A stretch of DNA of 64,000 bases from Zhengitettix transpicula. Lineage: Eukaryota; Arthropoda; Insecta; Orthoptera; Tetrigidae. Under the pieces are notes generated by a model. The model did not search any database. It was given only the letters and a program-made list of their open reading frames with translations, and was not told the DNA's origin. The position numbers were made by a program, and so were the translations under genes. The stretch covers positions 87,361,129 to 87,425,128 of the forward strand of contig CM073592.1 of NCBI GenBank assembly GCA_037074705.1. Reading direction: 5' to 3'. Positions within the stretch are counted from its first letter, which is position 1. Every line of letters begins with the position of its first letter. Shown here in pieces: positions 1-10,468 of the stretch.

Positions 1-229
1 TTTTTACCGACACACATTTGCACGTTTTTCTGAAAGTATATTTTCCCCAAAGATGCATTTTTACGAAATAAATATTATTATTATTATTGTAGAACACTTA
101 ATATGTAAGTTATCTTAATATACATTATTTTTTTAAAAAAATTAAATTACTCATTGATGCGTTCAACAATTTTAACCAAATTTGGTCCACGTATCACGGA
201 ATTTCCATGAACAAACACTGTGAATTTTA

Positions 230-650
230 GATAATTATTGCAACCCTATGACAGGGAGTGGAATTTTAAAAATATGCGATAACAGCCTAGATTGGCGACG
301 ACTAAATGGTTTACGAGGTCGTTCAGAATCAAAATGTTCATAATTCCGTGAAAAATTTCTCCCCCTAACGGCATAAGGACAGCTCTAGGGGCGGGGTGAA
401 ATGGGCTGATTAAAAATTGCGATAACGACCAAGATTGGTGTCGAATCCGGTGTTATGGTAATCGCTGATATTAATTGTGGCATTTCATCAGGGTAAAGTT
501 AAAGTTTAGCCCCCAGGAATAGAAGTGGTAGGGGATGGTAATAATATTATTATATAGATTGAGATTCGTGTAGAATACTATAAGACCGGATTAGGCATCA
601 ATCTCGGTCGTTATCATAGTATTTTTTTTATCGCCACCTTCCATCACCTT
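230..650. repeat. unclassified element with inverted and direct units
   Basis: A ~30-bp unit beginning GATAACGACC at 421-450 recurs as an inverted copy at 586-615 with about four mismatches, and a partial direct copy lies at 276-300. The block is more GC-rich than its flanks. This arrangement fits a decayed foldback or composite repeat. I recognise no coding sequence and cannot name the family. Confidence 0.45.
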
Positions 651-835
651 ACAAGGGCTGCTAGAATTATCTGTAATCCACGGTTTTTTTCATGGATCTT
701 AAGTGATGTGTACCAAGTTTGGTTCTAATTGTCCCAATCTTTAATGAATAACTTAATTTATTATATCTTATTATAAATAATTATTATTGTAAATATCTAC
801 AATATTAGTATCATGCTTTCTTAATAAAAACGCAC

Positions 836-925
836 CATTCGGGAAAATAACACATACGGAAAATTCCCGGTCGGGAAAACGTCATTCGGGATATTGTTGT
901 CGGGGAAACGTGCTTCGGGCAAGTG
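836..925. repeat. short degenerate CGGGAAAA-type repeats
   Basis: The motif TTCGGGAAAA/GTCGGGAAAACGT recurs four to five times at irregular spacing of about 15-25 bp, with variants ending ATTCGGG or CTTCGGG. It looks like a decayed minisatellite or the edge of a repeat. No function can be assigned. Confidence 0.4.
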
Positions 926-1865
926 AGTGTGTGTTGTGATTTTGAAGTAGACCCCTGCAGATCATGCAATTGATCCTCTAACATCCTAGAGATTTTTGTT
1001 ATTAGCTTCTGTATTTTTAACCTCTGAACTTATTTTATTTCCTCCCATCTTAATATCTTCCTTAATGAATCTACTGAATTTTTTTACCACCTGTCTTTAT
1101 ATGAGCTACAGAAAAAATTTCTCTGTTGTAAAGGTTATGGGAGTTGCTTTACTTTATTTAGTTAACAATTCACATTTAAAAAAATAATTTTACTAAAACT
1201 TTTGTTATGAATCATTACATCAGTTTAGTAATCGTCGCTAAAATATTTTAATATGATAAGAAGGGATATTGAAATATTAAACACTAATTAGTATAGGAAA
1301 GGAGAAACAATAATAATTAAATAAGCCCGTGTTATTTAAGAGATAAGATCTAACAATCTACGGGTGTCAATACCAAAACATTTCTACGAAGTTAAGTATC
1401 TGGTGTATGGTTTGGTATACGACGCTAAGCGTGGAGCACAGGTGCTGATAGGTGCTGGACACATTTCAATAGGCGTGTAGCGCACGTTGTTTCTGAAGTC
1501 ACTAGAAGAACGCTAATGTATATGCATCGTAGAAACAGGTTAACAGATTCGTTGGCATCCTCTGTCTGTAGACGTCGCGTAAAAACGAAAGTGTTTCGGC
1601 CTCGTCGAGACGAACATTATACGTAGTCAAGCCTTCATTACAGCTGGAACTCATCTGGAAACTCCACTCAACCGCTAAATTTTAAAACGTTCTAACCTTA
1701 CTTTTCCATCAGCCTCAACTGGAATCTCTGTGATATATAAATTCTAGTTCAATCTCTTCTAAATTATTTGTTGTCTTTAACTCTCGATAAGTATCTGAAG
1801 CAATCAGATGATATATTTTGTGGATATTAGAATATATATATTTGAAAAAAAACACTCCTAAATAT
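926..1865. other. unrecognised AT-rich stretch
   Basis: No coding frame or known repeat is visible. A moderately GC-richer patch lies at 1370-1640, but its frames are short and broken. Confidence 0.4.
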
Positions 1866-2843
1866 TATAATAATTAAATGAAAGCCTTAATTAATTTAAT
1901 TTTAATTTAAATGAATTTTTAAAGAGTTTACCTCAGGTTAAGCGTCATTTACGTAATAATTAATAAAGGAATTAATTAAAAGAAATTATCAACAAGAATT
2001 TAAAACATATAATTATTTATTTGCACTTTGTTGCTTTAACTCAAAAACAATTACAATTTAAAATTTTAAATCTCAGGGTCTTCACTGGGTTTAATAATGG
2101 ATACAATAAATTGATTTTAAAATCTTATTAACAAACAAATCACATCTACGTCGATAGAAATAAATTAAAAAGAAAATAAATTAACTTGACAATTAAAATA
2201 GAACGAAATCTGACTTCAATCCTTTAATTACGTTCACATAAATCATTATTTTGGTATTTTGTTACTCACATCTGTCCAGCTGGTTCCAGTATTCCTGTTT
2301 GTTTTCGGGAGTACACTATTGCAAAATTTTTACACTGATTCTAATATCGGCTCACAGATTTTACACTCTTTAAGTCATGCTTGGTAAGCTCCCAAGAACT
2401 CGGATGGACCTCCTTTTTGTCAGCTATCTGGTGACCGCTTGCCTTAAATGAATCCTGTGATTTATAGATTTGCTAGTCTTTTTACCGCTTGGGACTTAAA
2501 CTGCTACTTTACTATTCCTGGCTAGCTACAGACGTACACTGTTTTACTTAGCAATATTTACGATTTAAATGCTTCCGTGAATGTTTTTACTTCGTCTTCA
2601 ACTCACAACTTTCTTTAATAATACATTAAACAATATGCTAGTCTATGCTCTAGACTCATTTGTTCCGTCCTCCGAAATGTCCCGTCACCAACTAACTATC
2701 GTAGTCTCGAGTTTTAGCGCGCATACGCCATTTTGACTTTCCGACATAGTAACAAAGCTCGACTCTATTGTCGCTTTTGAAGCTCCTGCCCTACAATTAA
2801 ATTTTATTAAAACCAATTAATGGCCTAATTAATTGACATTACA
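1866..2843 (-). mobile_element. LTR1-A, LTR-like unit flanked by ATAT
   Basis: The unit has LTR-type ends. Read on the minus strand it begins TGTAATGTCAATTAATTAGG and ends TTAATTATTATA. It is flanked by ATAT on both sides (1862-1865 and 2844-2847), a 4-bp target duplication of the kind made by some Ty3/gypsy integrases. It shares with the other copies a core resembling CCCAGTGAAGACCCTGAGA (near 2075-2092) and a splice-donor-like GTGAGTAAC on the minus strand at 2261-2269. A PBS-like segment (minus strand of 1931-1947, TGACGCTTAACCTGAGG) lies inside the unit, 65 bp before its 3' end. There is no internal gag/pol region, so it is a solo LTR or an LTR-only element. Confidence 0.75.
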
Positions 2844-3706
2844 ATATATACATTCCTACGACCCATTTGTAGATTAAATAAATACATATTATGTTTGTTT
2901 TCAACGCTAAAATCCAATATCACTTATAATTGCGTCTGACGACCACTTAGCGACTGTAATTTGTATTTAAAATGATAAGTTAACACTAAAATCTTCATTT
3001 CGTCACACTGACTCCCAAAGTTTTATAAACAGCCTTCCACCATCACATGCCCCGTTAATTTAATTCAATGTTTCCTGATTCACGATATTCAACTTTCTAG
3101 CAACATCTGTAATACAGAATATTAATACTTGAAAATATTATATTTAAATAAACTCACTAAAATAAAAATGAAATAACAGGGAGAGGCTTGCAACTTGGAA
3201 TATAATATATTGACTTATGTAAAATTCAATATGATATCAGTAAAAGCAGCATCTTTTATGGGAAAAATTGCTTTCGTTTTTAGTTTTAAGACTAGATCTC
3301 AAAACAGTCTGAAGAACTCTGTTGCCACGCGTTTTGTGTGACTCCCATACAAAGCTCCGGACTTCAATTTCCCAGCCTCTCCTGGGAATTTAACGGGAAG
3401 AGATTATCTGGAACTAGATCCCAACAGCCCATAAGGACTTATGTTGAATTCCTTCGTTCACCAAATATGAACAGGGCATATGGAACGTAACAGTATAATT
3501 TGCAGCTTCAACGGAAGGACCGTTGGGACCATAATTATTTCTTAGTGCTCCCTTTCCATATCAATGTACAAAGAAAATTAACAGAAAAAAAATACTAATT
3601 TTATAGACGTATTTAGGCAAATATTTTATAAGAAATGTTGTAAAATTGTTTGATTTCCTCTCGCATACACGACAACTGAGTTCAGAATATTTAAAGCTAA
3701 AAATCC
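2844..3706. other. unrecognised AT-rich stretch
   Basis: No coding sequence or repeat family was recognised between LTR1-A and the first HPR copy. Confidence 0.4.
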
Positions 3707-3713
3707 AGTTGGC

Positions 3714-4254
3714 AAGCCTGCGAGAGGATTTCTCGCAGGTGAACCTTCCCAGAGAGCTCTGGCGGGGGCTACCTTTGGGGATGCTCTCACATCTCTCTGG
3801 TATTTTTTGAACTAAGGTTCCCACATGCCGAGGCACTTCGGTCTGTTTTCAGAGGTGTATGTTCCGGGGTCGCAGACCTTTGGCATACGGCAAGAGTTGT
3901 CCGCTATTCCTATTGGAATAGTCGGCCAGCTGCCTCCTAAACAGGCCAAGGCATGGTGAGGGGTAAGCTGCGTCCCCACAGCAAACTCCTCTCCCGTCAT
4001 CGGAAGGGCGTGGGACAAGTACCAAATGCCCGACCTACCCGATGCAGGTTTTTTATAGGCTTTGTCCTGCATTACTTTTAGGCGAATGCCGGGTAGGATC
4101 CTTAAAATATAGCCCGGGGGCCCTAGTAACCCTTGGCTACCTTCCTACACCCTACCGCATCCCCCCTTTCAAATCCCTTTCCTATGCTATAAAAGGGGAG
4201 TTGCCACTGTGTGGATTACCCTATACATAGCCTATCTCCACCAAAAAAAAAAAT
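3714..4254 (+). mobile_element. HPR-1, hairpin-headed poly(A) retroposon
   Basis: A near full-length copy. The 5' end carries the palindrome CCTGCGAGAGG...TCTCGCAGG (3718-3742). The body carries the family landmarks: GAGGCAC near the centre, GGGTAGGATCCTTAAA, and GTGGATTACCC near the 3' end. The 3' end is a run of A's. AGTTGGC flanks it at 3707-3713 and 4255-4261 as a short target duplication. Poly(A) plus target duplication implies LINE-driven reverse transcription. Open frames on both strands recur in every copy and are not treated as genes. Confidence 0.85.
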
Positions 4255-4268
4255 AGTTGGCTCATTCA

Positions 4269-4776
4269 AGGGAAGCCTGCGACAGAATTCTCTCGCAGAT
4301 AAACCTTTCCAGAGAGCTCTGGCGGAGGCTACCTTTTGGGTATGCCTTCACATCTCTCTCGTTCCCATATGCCGAGGCACCTCGGCCTGTTTTGAGAGGT
4401 GTATGTTCCGCTATTCCCATTGGAATAGTCGGCCAGCTGCCTCCTAAACAGGTCGAGGCACGGAGATGATAATGTTGCGCCCTCACAGCAAACTCCTCTC
4501 CCGCCATCGTAAGGGCGTGGGACAAGTACCCAATGCCCAACCTACCTGATGCAGGTTTTCCTAGGGTTTGTCCTGCATTTCTTTTAGGCGAATGCCGCCG
4601 GTTAGGATCCTTAAACCATAGCCCAAGGGCCCTAGTTACCCTTGGCTACCTTCCTCCACCCTTCCGCATCCCTTATTTCAAATCCTTTTCCTATGTTATA
4701 AGAGGGGAGTTGCCACTATGTGGATTACCCTATACATAGCCTGTATACACCCCCCCCCCCCCCAAAAAAAAGAAAC
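4269..4776 (+). mobile_element. HPR-2, second tandem copy
   Basis: A second HPR copy lies directly downstream of HPR-1. It starts with the perfect-core palindrome GCGACAGAATTCTCTCGC and ends in a C13 run followed by A's. It is flanked by GTTGGCTCATTCA (4256-4268) and GTTGTCTCATTCA (4777-4789), a 13-bp target duplication with one mismatch. The left duplication overlaps that of HPR-1, so the two copies entered nearly the same target in succession. Confidence 0.85.
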
Positions 4777-4789
4777 GTTGTCTCATTCA

Positions 4790-7620
4790 CTTCGCTTACG
4801 AGGATATAGAACTGGACCACAGACAACTGGCGATATTTTTAAAGAACAGACTGTAGGTTCTTAATAATAGTAAATATATTTGGGGGGGGGCTAGATTGTG
4901 GTTATTTAAAAATAGTAATTTATTTAATAAAATAAAATTTTACATATAATTTCTAAATTTATTGCGGTAATTTTTCGGTAAAATATGTTTGCGACACTCA
5001 TACACAGATATTGGGTAAGAAAATTCCTTACTAAACCGTAATTAAACCCGTTTTAGCGCAGATTTTGGTAGCGGAGTTCGGCCTGGAAGCTCGGCGAAGT
5101 CTATTCAAGAAACTTTTAGGGGAGTAATCCTCGTATGGCCAGGATGCACCTGGGAAGATGAGCCACAAACACGCGTGGATGTCCGTATCGAAGGCAAAAG
5201 CCGGACGCAACAACATTCTCGACTCGACAGCAACAACACTAACGTAACAGGCGAGACAGACTAACTAGAAAATATCCCCGCCCCCCAAACCCTTCTAGGT
5301 TAATATATTTTGAGTATTATTTGAATTAAAAATATCTTGTGATAAAAAATTGTAAATGTCTACACGGATACAAATGGGTACATGTAAATATATTTTTGTT
5401 TTTCAGTAATGTAACAATATATTAAATCATCTGTTAGATACTCTTGCTGAAAGATATTTAGGACAATATAATTTGTTTGTTAGCCAAGTATAAATATAGT
5501 TGCTGAATAGAGAAAATAGTTTTACATAAAGTATTGTACCACACATCAACTTGAATTAGTTAATTGAAGGGGTAAGGTGGAATAAATAAACTTAATTCCT
5601 GATATAAATATATCTCTATATTTTTGTTTAGAATTTTAAATAAATTGTCATGACTTAATCCCCATTTCCCTGACTATTATGTTTGGGAGTTTGGGCGGCA
5701 GGTGCAGGGCTCATCGGAGACACCTCCTCTCTAGGACAATAAGTGTCCTGAGATGGGTGAGACCAACTGTTTTTCTATTGGTCCATTTAATTTATTATGG
5801 ACCAATCACAGGTCTTAGGCAAATCGACGTAGCTAATTTCCACAGCGATACCCTCTGCACCTGCTGTTTGTTGACGGGAAAACCCCGGAGGTACAGTTAC
5901 TATCCCCAGCCAGGCTGGCACCAAACGGTACTTTTTGCTGACGTTGGATAAACATGGTTGCTCACGCGTTTAAAAAAACTGACTAAAATATCAGTATAAT
6001 CAATTTAAAGACGCTTATCCTAAATAACGCGCTATAAGCTATACACAAGTCCCGTGTTGTCCGCAGTGTCTCCTCCTAACACCCTCAACCACCTCTGCCG
6101 TTCTCTCTCCAAGACGCGAGGGTCCACCCCCGCATATTATTATAGGACACTGACCACGTTGTCAAGTCGCCCAGCAACTCTAAGCCACCGTAACACGGCC
6201 GGTCTCACAACCCGAACTGAAATGATCGTTACAGTATGTAATTTGATGTAAGATTACTTCAATGAAATATTATATATGATCAAAAGTTATGAATGTTCTA
6301 AATATGTTTTTATCTGTGGCCAATATAATCTTCTGTTTTCCGTCAAGGACAAATACAATCCTTGGATTAAAGTAAAATTAGTGTACGCGAAGTATTGAAA
6401 TTGATTTATATAGGTGAGTTGTAAGGAAGAATATTATTATTCCTACTGAATATAATAAATGTAATTTTTGTTTTAATTTTTTTAAATCTTCATTCTTAAA
6501 TAAAGACGAACTGTTTTGTTTATGACGCTGAATAGATTAAATCTAAATTGGTTTTATTTATATAAACCATTTAATAGAAATCTTATGATAATATCTATTA
6601 TTATTATTATTTGTAGTGAAGATAACACAATTATAAATATTAATTAAAATGGTTAAAATTTAAAAGTATCTCTAATTAATGAACTTAGTTGACAAATAAT
6701 TTGATACAGAACTGGCCTCAAGTACTAATACTAACAATCATTCACTAAACTGAGGTTATTCGTAAAAGATCAAAACAGGCCATTTGACGTCAAAATCGTT
6801 TCTCACTCCATATGCAGAGAATATTCCTGGATCAACGATGAGGCGCTCATACTATAACGAATGATATTTACTCTAGAAATTTAAATATCATAAGAATAGC
6901 TACGTTAAAATTTACAGGAAATCACTTTATGATAACTTTATGAAACCACACAAAAATTATTGTTCCAGGATAGAATATAGGGAACTCCTTTAATATTTTC
7001 CAGACTGATTTTCATTCGTGCTAGAAGACTCCGGTCTGGCAGTTGATTTTGCAGTCAATTTTAGAGTATGTCGTATGTTAGAAACAGTATGTATAATTTG
7101 TTTCTAATTAATTTTTTAAATCTGATCCTTATTCTCAGTGTCACTGTTTACATCTCCTTTTGCTTTTAATTATTAATTTTTTCTAAATCTCTATATGTTT
7201 TCCTTGTTTCACAGTCCTCTACCTATTCCTTGATGTGTGAAAATTTTTCATGAACTCATTCTTAATCGTTTTTGACCTTTACGTCAAATTATTTGAAATA
7301 TAGTGTTTCATAATACGTAAATTTCAGAATACTTTTATATTATTACCATGAAAACGCCTTTTACCACTGTTTAAATGTAATATGTTGTCCCCTTTAATTT
7401 ATTTCTTTACATATTGTCTTAACAACGGTCATGTCTGACACCAGTCTGTATCTTGCATGTTTACAACCTTTGTATTGACCAAACGTTTGTTTGTGTGTGA
7501 TTCATACTGATGAGAATGCTAACAATTTATCTCTTCGTGCATTCCGAAGAAATTTTACGTTAACGTACTTATATTCTATAGCAGCAGCAGTAGGTATAGT
7601 AAAAAGAAACTTCCAATCAA
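4790..7620. other. unrecognised stretch with GC-richer islands
   Basis: No recognisable gene. GC-richer islands lie at about 5040-5240, 5680-5950 and 6050-6250, with frames of 60-90 codons that match no family I know. A 10-bp perfect inverted repeat, ATTGGTCCAT (5777-5786) and ATGGACCAAT (5797-5806), sits in the middle island. The rest is AT-rich. Confidence 0.4.
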
Positions 7621-7632
7621 TCAGCAATGCGG

Positions 7633-8518
7633 AGTTCCCCAGGGCTGTGTCTTAGGCCCCCTGTTGTATTTGTTGTTCACCTCTGATCTCCCAATGGTCG
7701 AAAAATTTGCAGATGATACTGTGATCCTAACCTCACATTCGGATATAAATCAGGCTTCATCACTTATTCAAAAATATATTAACTTCCTTCAAGTATGGCT
7801 TCAGAAATGGAGAATAAAAATCAATGAAAAAAGTCGTCTCATGTGACGTTTACATTATGTAAAAAACATTGCCCACCGATCTTTATAAACAACACAGAGA
7901 TACCTAAATCACCCTCTGTCAAATACTTGGGTTTATATCTTGACAGCAAACTCAATTGGAAAATCCACATAACCAAAAAAAGAAAACAAATGGATATTAA
8001 ACAAAAAGAAATGTACTGGTTACTAGGACGCAAATCACACCTCTCATTAGAAAATAAACTACTTCTATATAAAACCATAAGTATACCAATATGGACCTAC
8101 GGGATAGATTTATGGGGATGTGCTAGTAAGTCAAGTACTGCAATAATACAAAGATGGCAGTCTAAAATATTAAGAGCCATCGTTAATGCCCCCTGGGTAC
8201 ATAACAAATGAACAAATACACAATGACTTAAAAATACCAACTGTTATGGAAACTGCCCGTCTAAAGAGTGTTAGTCACCATGTAAAGCTCAAAGAACATT
8301 CAAACCCATTATTACAACCACTATTAGAAAATGATGAAACAAGAAGACTGAAAAGAAAATGGCCAGTACATCTCTAGACGAGATTTAGAAGTTCTCTTCG
8401 CTGGAGGGGATCTCATCATGCCATAATGTATGATATGTAAATAACATGACAAAGCTACCACATTAGCTTATAGATTAAAATGTATCTGATTGCTGATAAA
8501 TGTAATATTAAAAAAAAA
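7633..8518 (+). pseudogene. 5'-truncated jockey-like LINE, reverse transcriptase remnant
   Basis: This is the tail of a non-LTR retrotransposon ORF2, encoding the second half of the reverse transcriptase and the C-terminus. Visible motifs are GVPQGCVLGPLLY, TSDLP, the catalytic FADD (active-site pair DD) and VKYLGLYLDSKLNW. The thumb-region IWTYGIDLWG follows, and the family-typical end RLKRKWPVHL. The TSDLP-FADD spacing is shorter than usual. Reading shifts frame near 7836 and again near 8195, so the copy is dead. It ends in about nine A's and is flanked by TCAGCAATGCGG at 7621-7632 and 8519-8530, a 12-bp target duplication. The clade assignment to jockey rests on the C-terminal motif and is likely, not certain. 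Confidence 0.9.
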
Positions 8519-8530
8519 TCAGCAATGCGG

Positions 8531-9419
8531 GAATCGGTATAATTATCCATTGAATACTATTTATTTGAAAGAACGTATTTCTCTGGTCTTTTAAAATTGT
8601 TCATACATCACATATTTGGTTAGTGACCTCGATATACTTTGTACTGTCATTTGATTGAACTTCATTTTAATTGCTGAACGATACCTTCTTTTTTTAAAAA
8701 AAACAATTTCTGAAATTCTGATACAGATCGATCACAACAATCAGAAGCAAGAAAATCAAAGGTTAGTAATTAGAAATTGTAGCTTGCAGGTGTGGTATCC
8801 GTGTAATTGGTATTGTTCAAACACAAATATCTGGGCGTGCCACTCTTGCGTACAATCCCGGAACATGTTTACAGAGTACACGAGTCAAACAGACGTAATT
8901 CCATTACGCAGAAAGTCCGTAGCGTCACTCACAGCTAACACTGTATTAAGGGACTCGTAACAGACTACTGTTGCTATAGTTTCTTTTAATGAAGGATGTG
9001 TGCACGTATTTTATTCGAATTGTTCGAAGGTCACGATGGGAACATGAGTATTGCGATAATTTAAAATTGACTCTGTGGATATCGAATATAAATTTTAAAG
9101 GATTAAAATATTTTATTATAAATTTTAATTACAGTGATATTTTTCTCAGAGTTTTGGTGAGTACAGTGCTAATAATGAAAAAAAAATGAAAAAAATGCGC
9201 AAAATGAAAAAAAAGGCAATATCGCGACCATTCAAAAAGTTTGCTCACGTATCCTCGGAATATTGATCATCTCTGGCAGTAGACTTCGGTAGATTTATCA
9301 TCGGGCTGATTCGGCGATTTCGTCTGACGATCTTCGATGTGAAAATGGTTGCTCGGTTGACAGCAGTTGATCCAGCAACCTTGATTGTAAAAAATCAAGT
9401 GCGGGGCAGAATTGATGCA
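8531..9419. other. unrecognised stretch
   Basis: There is a 101-codon frame (8655-8960) with many Cys and Trp but no recognisable domain, and A-rich runs at 9178-9215. No family could be assigned. Confidence 0.35.
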
Positions 9420-9944
9420 GGTCTGCGAGGGCTATGCTCTCGCAGGCAGTACCTGCGAGGGATGATTTCTCACAGGCAGAACCTTGTAGGAGAGATACGA
9501 AGGGGCTACTTTTGGGGGTGCCTTTTCCTCTCCCTTTTTGAACTAAGGTTCCCACAAGCCGAGGCACCTCGGCCTGTTCTGAGAGGTGTATGTTCCGGGG
9601 TCACAGACCTTGGGCATACGGTAAGAGTTGTTCGCTATTCCCATTGGAATAGTCGGCCAGCTGCCTCCTAAACTAGTCGAGGCACGGACCGCTATCGGAA
9701 GGGCGTGGGACAAGTACCCAATGCCCGGTCTACCGGATGCAGGTTTTTCTAGGGTTTTCCCTGCATTTCTTTAAGCGAATGCCAGGTAGGATCCTTAAAA
9801 TATAGCCCGGGAGCCCTGGTTAACCCTTGGCTACCTTCCTCTACCCTTCCGCATCCCGCCTTTCAAATCCTTTCCCATGCTATTAAAAGGGAGCCGCCCA
9901 ACGTGGATTACCCTCATGTAGCCTGTTGCCCTAAAATAAAAAAA
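9420..9944 (+). mobile_element. HPR-3, with two 5' hairpins
   Basis: Two palindromic hairpin units, CTGCGAGGGCTATGCTCTCG (9423 on) and CCTGCGAGGGATGATTTCTC (9449 on), form the head. The normal body follows, minus about 45 bp (the GAGAAGGGAATGCTGC segment). The tail is TGTTGCCCTAAAATAAAAAAA. No clear target duplication was seen, perhaps because further HPR sequence joins directly at 9950. Confidence 0.8.
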
Positions 9945-9949
9945 TGGAA

Positions 9950-10042
9950 GCAGGTTTTTCTAGGGTTTACCCTGCATAACTTTAGGCGAATGCCGGGTAG
10001 GATCCTTAAACTATAGACCGGGGGCCCTTGTTAACCCCCTTT
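9950..10042 (+). mobile_element. HPR-4, short internal fragment
   Basis: Only the middle of the element is present, from GCAGGTTTTTCTAGGG through GGGTAGGATCC to GTTAACCCC. It is 5'- and 3'-truncated and wedged between HPR-3 and the inverted dimer. Confidence 0.7.
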
Positions 10043-10046
10043 CATA

Positions 10047-10468
10047 ATTTTTTTTAGTATAGGAAACGATTTGAAAGGGCGGATGCGGAAGGGTAGAGGA
10101 AGGCATCCAAGGGTTAACTAGTGCCCCCGGGCTATGGTTTAAGGATCCTACCCAGCAATTCGCCTAAAAGTGATGCAGAGAAAACCCTAGAAAAACTTGC
10201 ATCAGGTAGACAGGGCATTTGGTACTTGTCTCACGCCCTTCCGATGGCAGGAGAGGGGTTAGCTATGGGGTCACAGCTTTCCCCCCTGCATTACTTTTGG
10301 GCGAATTACAGGTAGGATCCTTAAACCATAGCCCGAGGGCCTTAGTTAACCCTTGGCTACCTTCCTCTACCCTTCCACATCCCCCCTTTCAGATCCCTTC
10401 CTATTCTATTAAAGGGGAGTTGCCACGATGTGGATTACCCTCATGTAGCCTGTTACCCTAAAAAAAAT
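10047..10468. mobile_element. HPR inverted dimer 1
   Basis: Two HPR 3' halves are joined head to head. The left arm (about 10047-10255) is in minus orientation and starts with a T run plus AGTATAGGAAACGATTTG. The right arm (about 10256-10468) is in plus orientation and ends in TGTTACCCTAAAAAAA. The junction, around GGGGTTAGCTATGGGGTCAC, is the same as in the dimer at 30660-31075, which is the reverse complement of this one. The whole forms a ~420-bp foldback with A/T tracts at both ends. Confidence 0.8.

Noticed and set aside
3561..4739. Recurring open frames on both strands in HPR copies (also at 9298-9671, 14524-14791, 21637-22237, 41011-41985, 49941-50123)
   Set aside because: The same frames reappear because the repeat itself is conserved. 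Several lack ATG starts, frames are open on both strands at once, and copies carry frame-breaking indels. No known domain is encoded.
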